Below, piece by piece: positions 43,853 to 55,392 of a DNA stretch of 62,647 bases. The position numbers and the translations under genes were made by a program. Below the pieces are notes generated by a model, which worked only from the letters and a program-made list of their open reading frames with translations, had not been told where the DNA came from and made no database searches. This stretch comes from Secundilactobacillus oryzae JCM 18671. Lineage in GTDB: Bacteria; Bacillota; Bacilli; Lactobacillales; Lactobacillaceae. Location: the NCBI RefSeq assembly GCF_000740055.1, contig NZ_BBJM01000007.1, positions 1-62,647 on the forward strand. The letters are read 5' to 3'. The first letter of the stretch is position 1; every line of letters begins with the position of its first letter.

Positions 43853-44992
43853 ATGAAATTCTCAATTCGGCGTTCCGTTTTTATTAAGGAACTCAACAAT
43901 GTTCAACGAGCAATCTCATCAAAAACCACAATTCCAATTTTGACGGGATTAAAACTAGTTGCGTCAGATGAAGGTTTGACCCTTACTGGTTCTAATGCAG
44001 ATATTTCAATTGAAACGGTTATTTCAGCTAGTGATGAAGACAATGGTTTAGCCATTGCTAGTACAGGTGCCATTGTGTTACCTGCCCGTTTCTTTAGTGA
44101 AATCATCAAGCGTTTACCTGAAGATACGTTTGAACTTAACGTTACGGAAGGTTTCCAAACTGAAATCACTTCTGGTTCAGCTGCCTTTAACGTGAATGGC
44201 TTGGATGCCAATAACTATCCACATCTACCTGAAATTGATACAACTGATGCGATTAAATTAGATGGTGCTGTTTTCAAAGAACTCATTAGTCAAACAGTTA
44301 TTGCAGTTTCTAATCAAGAAAGTCGCCCAATCTTAACAGGGGTTCACTTCGAGTTGGACGCTGATCAATTTTTGGCAGTTGCAACGGATAGTCACCGATT
44401 GAGCCAACGCAAGGTCAACTTACCAACTGGTTCTTCAACTAAGCACAACGTCATCATCCCCGGAAAGAGTTTAATTGAGCTTTCGCGAATGATCGGTGAC
44501 GAATATGATCAAGTTGAAATGCGTTTATCCGAAAACCAAGCCCTTTTCATTCTGGGCGAAACGTCCTTCTACACTCGTTTGCTTGAAGGTACTTATCCTG
44601 ACACTTCACGTCTGATTCCAAGCGAAGCCGAAACGACAGTTGAATTTGAGGCCCCGGCCTTACTTGCTTCAATCGAGCGGGCTTCATTGCTATCACATGA
44701 ATCACGGAATAATGTCATTAAGCTCATCATTAAGCCAACCGAACAGACTGTGACCATCTTCGGTAACTCACCAGATGTTGGTAAAGTTGAGGAAGATTTG
44801 AAACCTAACGCTGTGACAGGTTCCGAATTAGAAATTTCATTTAACCCGGATTACATGAAGGATGCCCTTCACTCATTCGGTCAATCGACAATCAAAATTT
44901 CATTTACCTCTGCGTTGCGTCCATTTACGTTGGTACCAACTGAGGATCAAGAGAACTTTATTCAACTAATTACACCAGTGCGGACATTCTAG
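43853..44992 (+). CDS. dnaN: DNA polymerase III beta sliding clamp
   Basis: 379 aa with the three-fold clamp domains; N-terminal MKFSIRRSVFIKELNNVQRAISSKTTIPIL and the C-terminal strand ending in QLITPVRTF. It tethers polymerase to DNA. It follows dnaA in the universal order. Confidence 0.97.
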   Translation: MKFSIRRSVFIKELNNVQRAISSKTTIPILTGLKLVASDEGLTLTGSNADISIETVISASDEDNGLAIASTGAIVLPARFFSEIIKRLPEDTFELNVTEGFQTEITSGSAAFNVNGLDANNYPHLPEIDTTDAIKLDGAVFKELISQTVIAVSNQESRPILTGVHFELDADQFLAVATDSHRLSQRKVNLPTGSSTKHNVIIPGKSLIELSRMIGDEYDQVEMRLSENQALFILGETSFYTRLLEGTYPDTSRLIPSEAETTVEFEAPALLASIERASLLSHESRNNVIKLIIKPTEQTVTIFGNSPDVGKVEEDLKPNAVTGSELEISFNPDYMKDALHSFGQSTIKISFTSALRPFTLVPTEDQENFIQLITPVRTF

Positions 44993-45007
44993 TTCGTCTT
45001 AATAGCA

Positions 45008-45048
45008 CAAAATGCCACCTCGCATTCATTGCGGAGTGGCATTTTTTT
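45008..45048 (+). terminator. Terminator after dnaN
   Basis: Stem AATGCCACCTCGC with GCGGAGTGGCATT (45011-45023 and 45031-45043) and seven T. Confidence 0.9.
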
Positions 45049-45213
45049 GTCTGATGGAGTCAAATAGTGAAATTTCTCAGCCGAATTGTGGAAAAATGGT
45101 TGATTTGAATTTTAACGGGCTTATTTTTCGCTCTCAGGAATTTTAACCCCCTCACGCTTTTTCGTCTTAAAATCGATAAAATTGCGCAGAACGCGTCACA
45201 TGCTTTCGTAATC

Positions 45214-45242
45214 TGTACTTTTAAGCCCAAAAAGCGTATAAT
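45214..45242 (+). promoter_or_regulatory. Likely promoter of yaaA-recF-gyrBA
   Basis: Perfect TATAAT (45237-45242) with a weak TGTACT 17 nt upstream. The remainder of the 45049-45258 gap shows nothing else I can name. Confidence 0.5.
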
Positions 45243-45270
45243 ATTCTTATGTATAAAGGTGGGTGAAGAG

Positions 45271-45489
45271 ATGAATAAAGACGTCACCATTGACACTCCC
45301 TACATCACATTAGGGCAATTGCTTAAGGAAGAAGCTGTCGTTGGCACGGGTGGTCAAGCAAAATGGTATTTGCGCGAGCACACGGTTTCGGTTAATTCAG
45401 AGCCAGACGATCGGCGTGGCAGAAAGCTATATGATGGAGATACCGTTCAAGTACCTGAAGTAGGTACGTTTACGATACGCTCAAAGTAG
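45271..45489 (+). CDS. yaaA: S4-domain RNA-binding protein YaaA
   Basis: 72 aa S4-like protein: ITLGQLLKEEAVVGTGGQAKWYL and VSVNSEPDDRRGRKLYDGDTVQV. In Firmicutes it sits between dnaN and recF. Start ATG 45271 lies 8 nt after AAAGGTGG; the upstream GTG is inside that site. Confidence 0.93.
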   Translation: MNKDVTIDTPYITLGQLLKEEAVVGTGGQAKWYLREHTVSVNSEPDDRRGRKLYDGDTVQVPEVGTFTIRSK

Positions 45490-45497
45490 GGTGAAAC

Positions 45498-46610
45498 ATG
45501 TATTTAAGAGACATGAGTCTACGTCATTTTCGAAACTATGAATCGGTAGATATGACCTTCAAAAACGGCATTAACATTTTGTTGGGTAAAAACGCCCAAG
45601 GGAAGACGAGCCTGTTGGAGGCCATTTATGTGTTGGCTTTAGCACGTAGTCACCGAACGAGTAGTGATCGAGATTTAATTAATTGGGATGCGACGGCTGC
45701 ACAAGTTTTGGGATGCGTCCAAAAGCAATCGACTTCAGTACCACTGGAGTTGGATTTGGGCAAGACCGGTAAGCGTGCGAAGGTGAACCATTTGGAACAA
45801 GCTAAGTTGTCCCAGTATATTGGTCAGCTGAATGTTATCTTGTTTGCGCCTGAAGACCTTTCCTTGGTCAAAGGCTCACCACAAGTGCGACGCCGGTTTA
45901 TTGATATGGAATTCGGTCAAATGAATTCTCGCTATCTTTACAACTTGTCGCAGTATCGCACGATTTTAAAGCAGCGAAATCGTTATTTGAAAGAATTGCG
46001 GAATCATAAGCAGTCGGATTTAGTCCTCTTAGATGTCTTATCCGACCAATTAGCAGCCTTTGGCGCGGAGATTATCTTCGAACGCTTGAAATTGCTTAAG
46101 GAGCTCGAACACTGGGCAGCCGCGGTTCACAAGGAGATTTCACAAGGTAAAGAACGCTTGACGTTTAAGTATGTTAATCCGCTTGAACCGGAGCAGTTGG
46201 CTTCAACTGATTCGATTTATGAGGGATTAAAAGCATTATTTGAACAAAAACGAGAAAAAGAACTCTTCCAGCGCACAACTCTATTTGGACCGCATCGAGA
46301 CGACTTGCAGTTTTTCGTAAACGACAAGAACGTCTCGACTTTTGGCTCACAGGGACAACAACGGACGGCGGCTCTTAGCGTAAAGCTGGCGGAAATTAAC
46401 CTGATGAAGGAAGAGACCGGTGAATACCCGGTATTGTTACTGGATGACGTACTTTCAGAGCTTGATGATAGTCGTCAAACACACTTGTTGACGGCGATTC
46501 AAGACAAAGTTCAAACGTTTCTGACCACCACGAGCTTAAGCGGGGTCGCCAGACAACTCATTCACGATCCTAAAGTCTTCCACATTGAAAATGGAAAACT
46601 ATTGGAATAA
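45498..46610 (+). CDS. recF: DNA replication and repair protein RecF
   Basis: 370 aa SMC-like ATPase: Walker A GKNAQGKTSLLEA (about 33-45), signature SQGQQRTAALSVKLAE and Walker B PVLLLDDVLSELD. It loads RecA at single-strand gaps. Eight nt after yaaA. Confidence 0.97.
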   Translation: MYLRDMSLRHFRNYESVDMTFKNGINILLGKNAQGKTSLLEAIYVLALARSHRTSSDRDLINWDATAAQVLGCVQKQSTSVPLELDLGKTGKRAKVNHLEQAKLSQYIGQLNVILFAPEDLSLVKGSPQVRRRFIDMEFGQMNSRYLYNLSQYRTILKQRNRYLKELRNHKQSDLVLLDVLSDQLAAFGAEIIFERLKLLKELEHWAAAVHKEISQGKERLTFKYVNPLEPEQLASTDSIYEGLKALFEQKREKELFQRTTLFGPHRDDLQFFVNDKNVSTFGSQGQQRTAALSVKLAEINLMKEETGEYPVLLLDDVLSELDDSRQTHLLTAIQDKVQTFLTTTSLSGVARQLIHDPKVFHIENGKLLE

Positions 46611-46616
46611 TCCTAA

Positions 46617-48596
<1,980 letters not shown>

Positions 48597-48649
48597 TTAA
48601 TCAGAATTTTTGAAAAATTAGTTTTGAATTATGAATGGAGGTTAAGGAT

Positions 48650-51181
48650 TTGGCAGATCAAGAACTACCAGGCCGAATTGAGAATGTCGACTTATCGAAG
48701 ACGATGAGAACGTCATTCCTGGACTACGCGATGAGTGTTATCGTCGCTCGGGCATTGCCAGACGTTCGTGATGGACTGAAACCAGTTCACCGGCGTATTT
48801 TGTATGATATGAATGAGTTGGGTGTGACGCCCGACAAGCCTTACAAGAAGTCTGCCAGAGTTGTTGGTGACGTTTTAGGTAAGTATCACCCTCATGGTGA
48901 CACGGCCGTTTACGAATCAATGGTTCGAATGGCCCAAGATTTCAGTTATCGTCACATGTTAGTCGATGGGCACGGAAACTTTGGTTCCGTCGATGGTGAT
49001 GGTGCTGCGGCCATGCGTTATACCGAAGCCCGTTTAAGTAAAATCGCCATGGAAATGTTGCGGGATATCAACAAAGATACGATTGATTTCCAAGACAACT
49101 ACGATGGCACTGAACGAGAACCCGTTGTGTTACCAGCGCGATTCCCTAACTTGCTTGTTAACGGGGCTTCTGGAATTGCTGTCGGAATGGCAACCAACAT
49201 TCCACCGCACAACTTATCTGAAGTTATCAGTGCGTTGCACATTTTGATGAACAATCCAGATGCCACAACGGCTGATTTGATGGAGGCCTTACCTGGTCCC
49301 GATTTCCCAACTGGTGGGGTTGTCATGGGTAAGTCTGGTATCAGACGTGCTTATGAAACTGGTAAGGGCTCAATCATTGTTCGCGCCAAAGTGGACATTG
49401 AAGAGCAAAAGAATGGTAAGCAACGGATTGTTGCGACCGAAATTCCTTACATGGTCAACAAGGCCAAGTTGATTGAACGGATTGCTGAATTAGCCCGTGA
49501 AAAGCGGATTGAAGGCATCACGGATATCAACGATGAGTCTGACCGTGAAGGTATGCGGATTGTCATTGACGTTCGTCGTGACGCTAGCGCAGAAGTCATC
49601 CTGAACAATTTGTACAAGATGACCATGATGCAAACGTCATTCAGCTTCAACATGCTTGCCATCGTTAAGGGTGCGCCAAAGATCCTGAGTTTGAAGGAAA
49701 TCCTAGTCGATTACCTCGAACACCAAGTTGAAGTTATTCAACGTCGGACTGCTTTTGAACTGAAAAAGGCAGAAGCTCGGGCACACATCCTTGAAGGATT
49801 GCAAATTGCGCTTGATCACATTGATGCTATTATCAGCATCATTCGTAATTCCCAAACTGGGGAAGTTGCGAAGGACCGGTTGATGAACGAATACAAACTC
49901 AGCGACAAGCAAGCGCAAGCTATCTTGGATATGCGTTTGGTTCGTTTGACCGGTTTGGAACGTGACAAGGTTGAAAATGAATACAATGCCTTACTGAAAT
50001 CAATTGCGGAATACAAAGAAATCTTGGCAAGTCGTGATCGGGTTAACGAAATCATTTACCAAGAACTCTTGGATATCCAATCTAAGTTTGGCGACGCTCG
50101 TCGAACTGAATTGATGGTTGGTGAAGTGCTCAGTCTTGAAGACGAGGACCTCATTGCTGAAGAAGACGTAATCGTTTCGGTTACTCACAACGGTTACATT
50201 AAGCGATTGCCAACGTCAGAATTTAAGGCCCAAAACCGTGGTGGCCGAGGCGTTCAAGGAATGGGCGTTCATAATGATGACTTCATTGAGCACCTTGTGT
50301 CTGCCTCAACCCATGACGTGATCTTATTCTTCACGAATGCGGGTAAGGTTTACCGGATGAAGGGTTACGAAATCCCTGAATATGGCCGTTCAGCTAAGGG
50401 AATCCCAGTGATTAACTTATTGGGAATCAACACCGGCGAACGAGTTCAGGCGGTAATTAACATTTCTGGGGATGCCGAAAGTGAACGCTTCTTGTTCTTT
50501 ACGACAGTTCAAGGAACGGTTAAACGGACGCCAGTTGATGAATTCACTAACATTCGGAGCAATGGTCTGAAAGCCATTACGTTGCATGAAGACGATGAAC
50601 TTATGAATGTGGCCATCATTGAGGACAAGGACAACATGATTATCGGAACTCACCAAGGTTACGCGGTCAGTTTCCGTTCGACGGATGTTCGTTCAATGGG
50701 TCGTTCCGCTGCCGGAGTTCGTGGGATTCGACTACGTGATGATGATTACGTCATCGGTGCCGATATTCTTGAACCTAACAGTAAAGTCTTCGTCATTTCT
50801 GAAAAAGGATTTGGGAAGCAAACGGCCGCTAGTGAGTACCCGATCAAGGGTCGTGGCGGTAAAGGAATCAAGACCGCTAACATTACAGCGAAGAACGGAC
50901 CACTTGCTGGTTTAGCTACTGTCTCTGGTGACGAAGACATCATGCTGGTGACTGATAAGGGTGTCATGATTCGATTCGGAATCGAGAAGGTTTCTGAAAC
51001 TAGGCGGGCAACGCTCGGAGTTCACTTAATTCGAATTGACGAGGACGCTAAGGTTGCTACAATGACTGCCGTGGAAAAGGAAGAAGAATCGACTGACCAA
51101 TCAAGTCAGGATGATGTAACTTCTGAATCGGTAGCCCCAGCTGATGATTCAGCAACGGATTCAGATTCAACTGAAGACTAA
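48650..51181 (+). CDS. gyrA: DNA gyrase subunit A
   Basis: 843 aa. Breakage-reunion domain with [23 protein letters not shown] (Thr at the E. coli Ser83 position, Glu at 87: wild-type-like residues for Gram-positives), catalytic Tyr in RYTEARLS, and the beta-pinwheel with [12 protein letters not shown] long acidic Ser/Asp tail ends the protein. TTG 48650 is 8 nt after GGAGG. Confidence 0.97.
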   Translation: MADQELPGRIENVDLSKTMRTSFLDYAMSVIVARALPDVRDGLKPVHRRILYDMNELGVTPDKPYKKSARVVGDVLGKYHPHGDTAVYESMVRMAQDFSYRHMLVDGHGNFGSVDGDGAAAMRYTEARLSKIAMEMLRDINKDTIDFQDNYDGTEREPVVLPARFPNLLVNGASGIAVGMATNIPPHNLSEVISALHILMNNPDATTADLMEALPGPDFPTGGVVMGKSGIRRAYETGKGSIIVRAKVDIEEQKNGKQRIVATEIPYMVNKAKLIERIAELAREKRIEGITDINDESDREGMRIVIDVRRDASAEVILNNLYKMTMMQTSFSFNMLAIVKGAPKILSLKEILVDYLEHQVEVIQRRTAFELKKAEARAHILEGLQIALDHIDAIISIIRNSQTGEVAKDRLMNEYKLSDKQAQAILDMRLVRLTGLERDKVENEYNALLKSIAEYKEILASRDRVNEIIYQELLDIQSKFGDARRTELMVGEVLSLEDEDLIAEEDVIVSVTHNGYIKRLPTSEFKAQNRGGRGVQGMGVHNDDFIEHLVSASTHDVILFFTNAGKVYRMKGYEIPEYGRSAKGIPVINLLGINTGERVQAVINISGDAESERFLFFTTVQGTVKRTPVDEFTNIRSNGLKAITLHEDDELMNVAIIEDKDNMIIGTHQGYAVSFRSTDVRSMGRSAAGVRGIRLRDDDYVIGADILEPNSKVFVISEKGFGKQTAASEYPIKGRGGKGIKTANITAKNGPLAGLATVSGDEDIMLVTDKGVMIRFGIEKVSETRRATLGVHLIRIDEDAKVATMTAVEKEEESTDQSSQDDVTSESVAPADDSATDSDSTED

Positions 51182-51188
51182 ATATCAC

Positions 51189-51223
51189 AAAATCAGGACA
51201 GTAAAAATTGTCCTGATTTTTTT
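51189..51223 (+). terminator. Terminator of gyrA
   Basis: Stem AATCAGGACA/TGTCCTGATT and T7. Confidence 0.93.
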
Positions 51224-51293
51224 AATGGATTTGGTAAGAAAGTGGCGTATTTAGAACTGTAGCGCAAAACAAACTCTCTTGTCGCGTCTCGTA

Positions 51294-51322
51294 TTGCACT
51301 TTATTTTTGAACATGATATACT
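51294..51322 (+). promoter_or_regulatory. Promoter of the rpsF-ssb-rpsR operon
   Basis: TTGCAC (51294-51299), 17-nt spacer, TATACT (51317-51322) with a preceding TG. Confidence 0.85.
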
Positions 51323-51329
51323 ACTTATC

Positions 51330-51419
51330 TGTGAGTGCCGTCTTCTAGACGGAGACTCTCCTTGCTCATCTAAATCTAAATCGGGTGAGCCTGAAGTCCA
51401 TAAGGAGGTGTATTTTTTC
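51330..51419 (+). ncRNA. Structured leader, candidate S6:S18 ribosomal protein autoregulatory RNA
   Basis: About 90 nt with two hairpins: 51333-51358 (GAGT-GC-CGTCT with AGACG-GAG-ACTC, CCG on the 5' arm) and 51364-51390 (GCTCA/TGAGC), ending at AAGGAGG. Position and the CCG-bearing hairpin fit the known rpsF leader motif bound by S6 and S18; the match was judged by eye. Confidence 0.5.
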
Positions 51420-51716
51420 ATGGAAACTACTAAATATGAAATTACATACATCATTCGTCCTGACCTTGACGACGCTACTAAGACTGCCTTAGTAGAACGT
51501 TTCGACAAGATCTTAACTGACAATGGTGCAAGTGTAATTGATTCAAAAGACTGGCAAAAACGTCGTTTGGCATACGAAATCGGTGGTTACAACGAAGGTG
51601 TTTACCATATCGTTAACTTAACTGCTGAAAATGCGGATGCATTAAACGAATTTGACCGTCTTTCAAAGATCAATGACAATATTCTTCGTCACATGATCGT
51701 AAAGCGTGAAGCTTAA
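51420..51716 (+). CDS. rpsF: 30S ribosomal protein S6
   Basis: 98 aa: [27 protein letters not shown] and [17 protein letters not shown] 51420 follows AAGGAGG; the longer open frame runs through the leader and is rejected. Confidence 0.97.
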   Translation: METTKYEITYIIRPDLDDATKTALVERFDKILTDNGASVIDSKDWQKRRLAYEIGGYNEGVYHIVNLTAENADALNEFDRLSKINDNILRHMIVKREA

Positions 51717-51766
51717 TATAGACCGATAATTTACTTTATCAATAACAACGAGAGGAGCAATCCGTT

Positions 51767-52312
51767 ATGATCAACCGAGCAGTACTTACGGGACGCTTGA
51801 CAAGAGATGTTGATTTACGTTACACACCAAGTGGTGCAGCCGTTGGAAACTTTACGTTAGCTGTTGATCGGCAATTTACCAATCAAAACAACGAACGTGA
51901 AGCGGACTTCATTAACTGTGTCATCTGGAGAAAGTCTGCAGAAAACTTCGCTAACTTCACCCATAAAGGGTCATTAGTTGGTATCGAAGGCCGTATTCAG
52001 ACTCGAAACTACGAAAATCAACAAGGTCAACGAGTTTACGTGACTGAAGTTGTCGTTGAAAACTTTGCCTTGCTTGAACCACGTTCAGCTTCTGGCAATG
52101 CTGGTGGCAACAACTTCTCAGCTCCTAATGATAACAATGCTCCTCAAGGAGATACCAATCCATTTGGTGCACCTGCACAAGGTAATTCAGCACCTGCTGG
52201 CGGTTTTGGTGGAAATCAAAACCAACCAGCTGCTGATAACAGCAACCAAAATGACCCATTTGCAAATAATGGACAGTCAATTGATATCTCTGATGACGAT
52301 TTACCATTCTAA
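51767..52312 (+). CDS. ssb: Single-stranded DNA-binding protein
   Basis: 181 aa: OB fold ([23 protein letters not shown] to about residue 105), glycine/asparagine/glutamine-rich linker (110-170), and the C-terminal protein-interaction tip DISDDDLPF. It lies between two ribosomal protein genes as is usual. Confidence 0.97.
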   Translation: MINRAVLTGRLTRDVDLRYTPSGAAVGNFTLAVDRQFTNQNNEREADFINCVIWRKSAENFANFTHKGSLVGIEGRIQTRNYENQQGQRVYVTEVVVENFALLEPRSASGNAGGNNFSAPNDNNAPQGDTNPFGAPAQGNSAPAGGFGGNQNQPAADNSNQNDPFANNGQSIDISDDDLPF

Positions 52313-52352
52313 GATCAATAATTGATCTTGGTTAATCAAGGAGGGAAAACAC

Positions 52353-52592
52353 ATGGCTCAACAAAGAAGAGGTGGCCGTCGTCGCCGTAAGGTTGACTTC
52401 ATCGCCGCAAACCACATCGAATACATCGATTACAAAGACACTAACTTGTTAGAACGTTTCATTTCTGAACGAGGCAAGATTTTACCACGTCGTGTGACTG
52501 GTACTAGTGCAAAGAACCAACGTAAGCTTACAATCGCTATCAAGCGTGCAAGAATCATGGGCTTAATGCCTTTCGTTTCTGAAGAAGGCTAA
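52353..52592 (+). CDS. rpsR: 30S ribosomal protein S18
   Basis: 79 aa: basic N-terminus [14 protein letters not shown] and the S18 signature [22 protein letters not shown]. Last gene of the rpsF-ssb-rpsR unit. Confidence 0.97.
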   Translation: MAQQRRGGRRRRKVDFIAANHIEYIDYKDTNLLERFISERGKILPRRVTGTSAKNQRKLTIAIKRARIMGLMPFVSEEG

Positions 52593-52607
52593 TTGTTGGC
52601 AAAGAAG

Positions 52608-52637
52608 GGTCAAAGCTGAAAAGCTTTGGCCTTTTTT
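52608..52637 (+). terminator. Terminator of rpsF-ssb-rpsR
   Basis: Stem GGTCAAAGC/GCTTTGGCC (one G-U) and six T. Confidence 0.9.
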
Positions 52638-52745
52638 GTCGGCTTTTTTAACTCATTCGCTTTCAAGAGGCTAACTTTTTTGAAAACCCTTAATGTGCTA
52701 AAATATAGCTACCATTGAATCGATTGAATCGTAAGAGGAGTAGCT

Positions 52746-54770
52746 ATGAAAAAATTGTTTTCTTGGGAAAATATGCCGGAGTTTCTGCTTAACAAACGTT
52801 TGCGTGGCATCACTATTTTCATCGGTATTTTATCATTGATTGGTATCTGGTTAGCTTTCGTCTATAGCTGGATTTTGGGTCTCATTGGTGTGATTGCGGT
52901 GATTATTGGTCTCTACATGACCTTTAACGCAATGAATGAGATTGGAAAAGATACCACTCGCTATATTGCCGATCTTTCTTATCGTATCAAACGGGGTGAA
53001 CAAGAGGCACTGTTAGAAATACCGGTTGGGGTCATTATATTTAGTGAGTCCAACGATATCGAGTGGGTGAATCCTTACATTCAGAGATACTTCGGGGATC
53101 AGATGGTCCTTGGCGAGAAGTTGGAAGATGTTGACCCTGAATTAGCTGAACTCATCGCGGGTCAAAGTGAAGAAAGCACAATTAAAACGGTATCGTGGCA
53201 CGACTATAAGATTTCACTCTTAGTTCAAAAGGAACTCAGGGTGGCTTACGTCATGGACATTACGAACTACGAGAATATTTCTCAGCTCTATAACGACGAA
53301 AAGCTGGCATTAGGACAAATTTTCTTGGATAACTACGATGAAATTACGCAGTCTATGACCGACCAAGAAATTTCGAACCTCAGAAACTACGTCACCAATG
53401 AGCTTTCTAGTTGGGCGCAGGAATTTGGGATGTACATCAAACAGCTCGATGATGATCACTTCTTCCTGCTAACTTACGCTAAGACACTTAAGCGAATTGA
53501 AGAGGACAAGTTTAAAATCCTTGACGTCATTCGCGAAAGTACCTCTAAGCAAAACTTCCCACTAACCTTGAGTATTGGGATTTCTTACGATGACTTAAAC
53601 TTGAATCACTTGGCTGACCAAGCACAAAGTAATCTTGATTTGGCGCTCGGACGTGGTGGTGACCAAGTTGTTGTGAAGGCGCAAGACGAAGAAGCTCGTT
53701 TCTACGGGGGTAAGACTAACCCAATGGAGAAGCGAACTCGAGTCAGAGCTCGTATGATTTCGCAGGCTTTACAAGAGCTGATGAATGAGTCGGATCAAGT
53801 CTTTGTACAAGGTCATTTGCATCCAGATATGGATTCTGTTGGAGCCTGTTTGGGGATTCGTCGAATTGCTAAAATGAATCATAAAGACTGCTGGATCGTT
53901 TTGGATCAAGAAAACGTGCATTCAGATATCCAGCGGTTACTTGAAGTTCTCAAGGATTATCCAGAAGTTATGGCGTCTATTATCACACCAGCTGAGGCGC
54001 TTGAGAAGGCCACTAAGCAAAGTTTACTGATTATGGTAGACCATTCCAAGACGACCCTTTCAATCGCACCAGAGCTCTATAACAAGCTCGAAAATCGGGT
54101 CATGATTATCGACCATCACCGTCGAGGCGAGGCTTTCCCTGAAAATCCAATTTTGGTTTACATCGAACCCTACGCTTCCTCAACGTGTGAGTTGATCACA
54201 GAAATGTTCGAGTATCAATCACAAGAAGAAGAGCCAATAAATAAGGTTGAGGCAACCGCCATGTTGACGGGGATTTTCATTGATACCAAATCCTTCTCAT
54301 TAAGAACGGGAACACGAACCTTTGATGCGGCCAGTTATTTAAGATCTGCTGGGGCTGATTCAGTTCAAATGCAGGAATTGATGAAGGAAAACGTCGACAG
54401 TTATCTTGCCCGGAACCATTTAATCGAGCTGGTTGACTTTATCGATAAGGATAAGGCAATCGTAGTCGGTGAAGATGACCAAATTTACGATTCTGTTACC
54501 GCGGCACAAGCGGCGGACGATTTGCTGAATATGTCGGGTGTGGACGCCTCGTTTGTCATCACCAAGCGCGATGACGGACAAGTTGGGGTTTCCGCTCGTA
54601 GTCTAGGCGATTACAACGTTCAACTCATCATGGAACAAATGGGTGGTGGTGGTCACCTTTCCAGTGGCGCCACTCAGATTGAAGGCAAAACGATCATGGA
54701 AGTTAAGCAAAGATTGATAGATATTTTAGCGGAAAATGATGCACCAGAGACTGAATCCGACGCCGAGTAA
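52746..54770 (+). CDS. gdpP: Cyclic-di-AMP phosphodiesterase GdpP
   Basis: 674 aa membrane-anchored enzyme hydrolysing c-di-AMP, controlling osmotic and cell-wall homeostasis. Two transmembrane helices (about 20-62), a PAS-like region (85-140), a degenerate GGDEF domain (175-310) and DHH/DHHA1 domains with GHLHPDMDSVG (356-366), DHHRR and GGGGH. It precedes rplI and dnaB in the conserved Firmicute order. Confidence 0.96.
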   Translation: MKKLFSWENMPEFLLNKRLRGITIFIGILSLIGIWLAFVYSWILGLIGVIAVIIGLYMTFNAMNEIGKDTTRYIADLSYRIKRGEQEALLEIPVGVIIFSESNDIEWVNPYIQRYFGDQMVLGEKLEDVDPELAELIAGQSEESTIKTVSWHDYKISLLVQKELRVAYVMDITNYENISQLYNDEKLALGQIFLDNYDEITQSMTDQEISNLRNYVTNELSSWAQEFGMYIKQLDDDHFFLLTYAKTLKRIEEDKFKILDVIRESTSKQNFPLTLSIGISYDDLNLNHLADQAQSNLDLALGRGGDQVVVKAQDEEARFYGGKTNPMEKRTRVRARMISQALQELMNESDQVFVQGHLHPDMDSVGACLGIRRIAKMNHKDCWIVLDQENVHSDIQRLLEVLKDYPEVMASIITPAEALEKATKQSLLIMVDHSKTTLSIAPELYNKLENRVMIIDHHRRGEAFPENPILVYIEPYASSTCELITEMFEYQSQEEEPINKVEATAMLTGIFIDTKSFSLRTGTRTFDAASYLRSAGADSVQMQELMKENVDSYLARNHLIELVDFIDKDKAIVVGEDDQIYDSVTAAQAADDLLNMSGVDASFVITKRDDGQVGVSARSLGDYNVQLIMEQMGGGGHLSSGATQIEGKTIMEVKQRLIDILAENDAPETESDAE

Positions 54771-54857
54771 TTTTAGGTGTCACATGGACCGATAGTGTGA
54801 TACAGTTTTAAATGAGCCGACTTGTTCGGTACGCTAATTAAGAAGGAGGGGATCACT

Positions 54858-55310
54858 GTGAGAGTAATCTTTCTTGAAGATGTTCGCGGAAAAGGTAAAC
54901 GCGGTGATATTAAAGAAGTTCCAGATGGCTATGCCCAAAACTTTTTAATTAAAAATGGTAAGGCAAAGGCCGCCACGAAATCCGCAATGAGCCAAATTGA
55001 AGGTCAAAAAAAGGCCGAAGCAAAGCATGAAGAAGAGCTTTTAGAAGAAGCAAAACAACTTAAGACAACGCTTGAAGATGATAAGACAGTTGTAGAATTG
55101 AAAGCAAAAGCGGGGACTGATGGTCGCCTGTTTGGCTCAATTCCAAGCAAACAAATTGCCCAAGCGCTTAACAGCCAATTTGGTCTCAAATTGGATAAAC
55201 GTAAGATTGAACTGAATGAGCCAATTCGCGTAATGGGATATATTAATGTACCAGTTAAACTTCACCAAGACGTTACCGCTAAGATTCGGGTACACGTTTC
55301 GGAAAAGTAA
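54858..55310 (+). CDS. rplI: 50S ribosomal protein L9
   Basis: 150 aa: MRVIFLEDVRGKGKRGDIK and the PDGYAQNFLIKNGKA signature, long connecting helix, C-terminal domain. Start is GTG 54858 after AAGGAGGGG; an upstream ATG in frame is not preceded by a ribosome-binding site. Confidence 0.97.
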   Translation: MRVIFLEDVRGKGKRGDIKEVPDGYAQNFLIKNGKAKAATKSAMSQIEGQKKAEAKHEEELLEEAKQLKTTLEDDKTVVELKAKAGTDGRLFGSIPSKQIAQALNSQFGLKLDKRKIELNEPIRVMGYINVPVKLHQDVTAKIRVHVSEK

Positions 55311-55325
55311 ACTGGTCATTTGATG

Positions 55326-55366
55326 AAAAGGTCTCAAAATCAATTACTGGTTTTGAGCCTTTTGTT
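55326..55366 (+). terminator. Terminator or attenuator between rplI and dnaB
   Basis: Near-complementary arms AAAAGG-CTCAAAA and TTTTGAG-CCTTTTG with a seven-nt loop and a TTTGTTTCTT tail. Confidence 0.7.
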
Positions 55367-55392
55367 TCTTAAGGGTTTAGGAGAACGCAATA

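Noticed and set aside
48950-49020. Quinolone-resistance mutation in gyrA
   Set aside because: Thr and Glu at the two key positions occur in wild-type Gram-positive GyrA.
51279-51419. N-terminal extension of rpsF by 47 codons
   Set aside because: It crosses the promoter and structured leader; S6 homologs begin at METTKYEIT.
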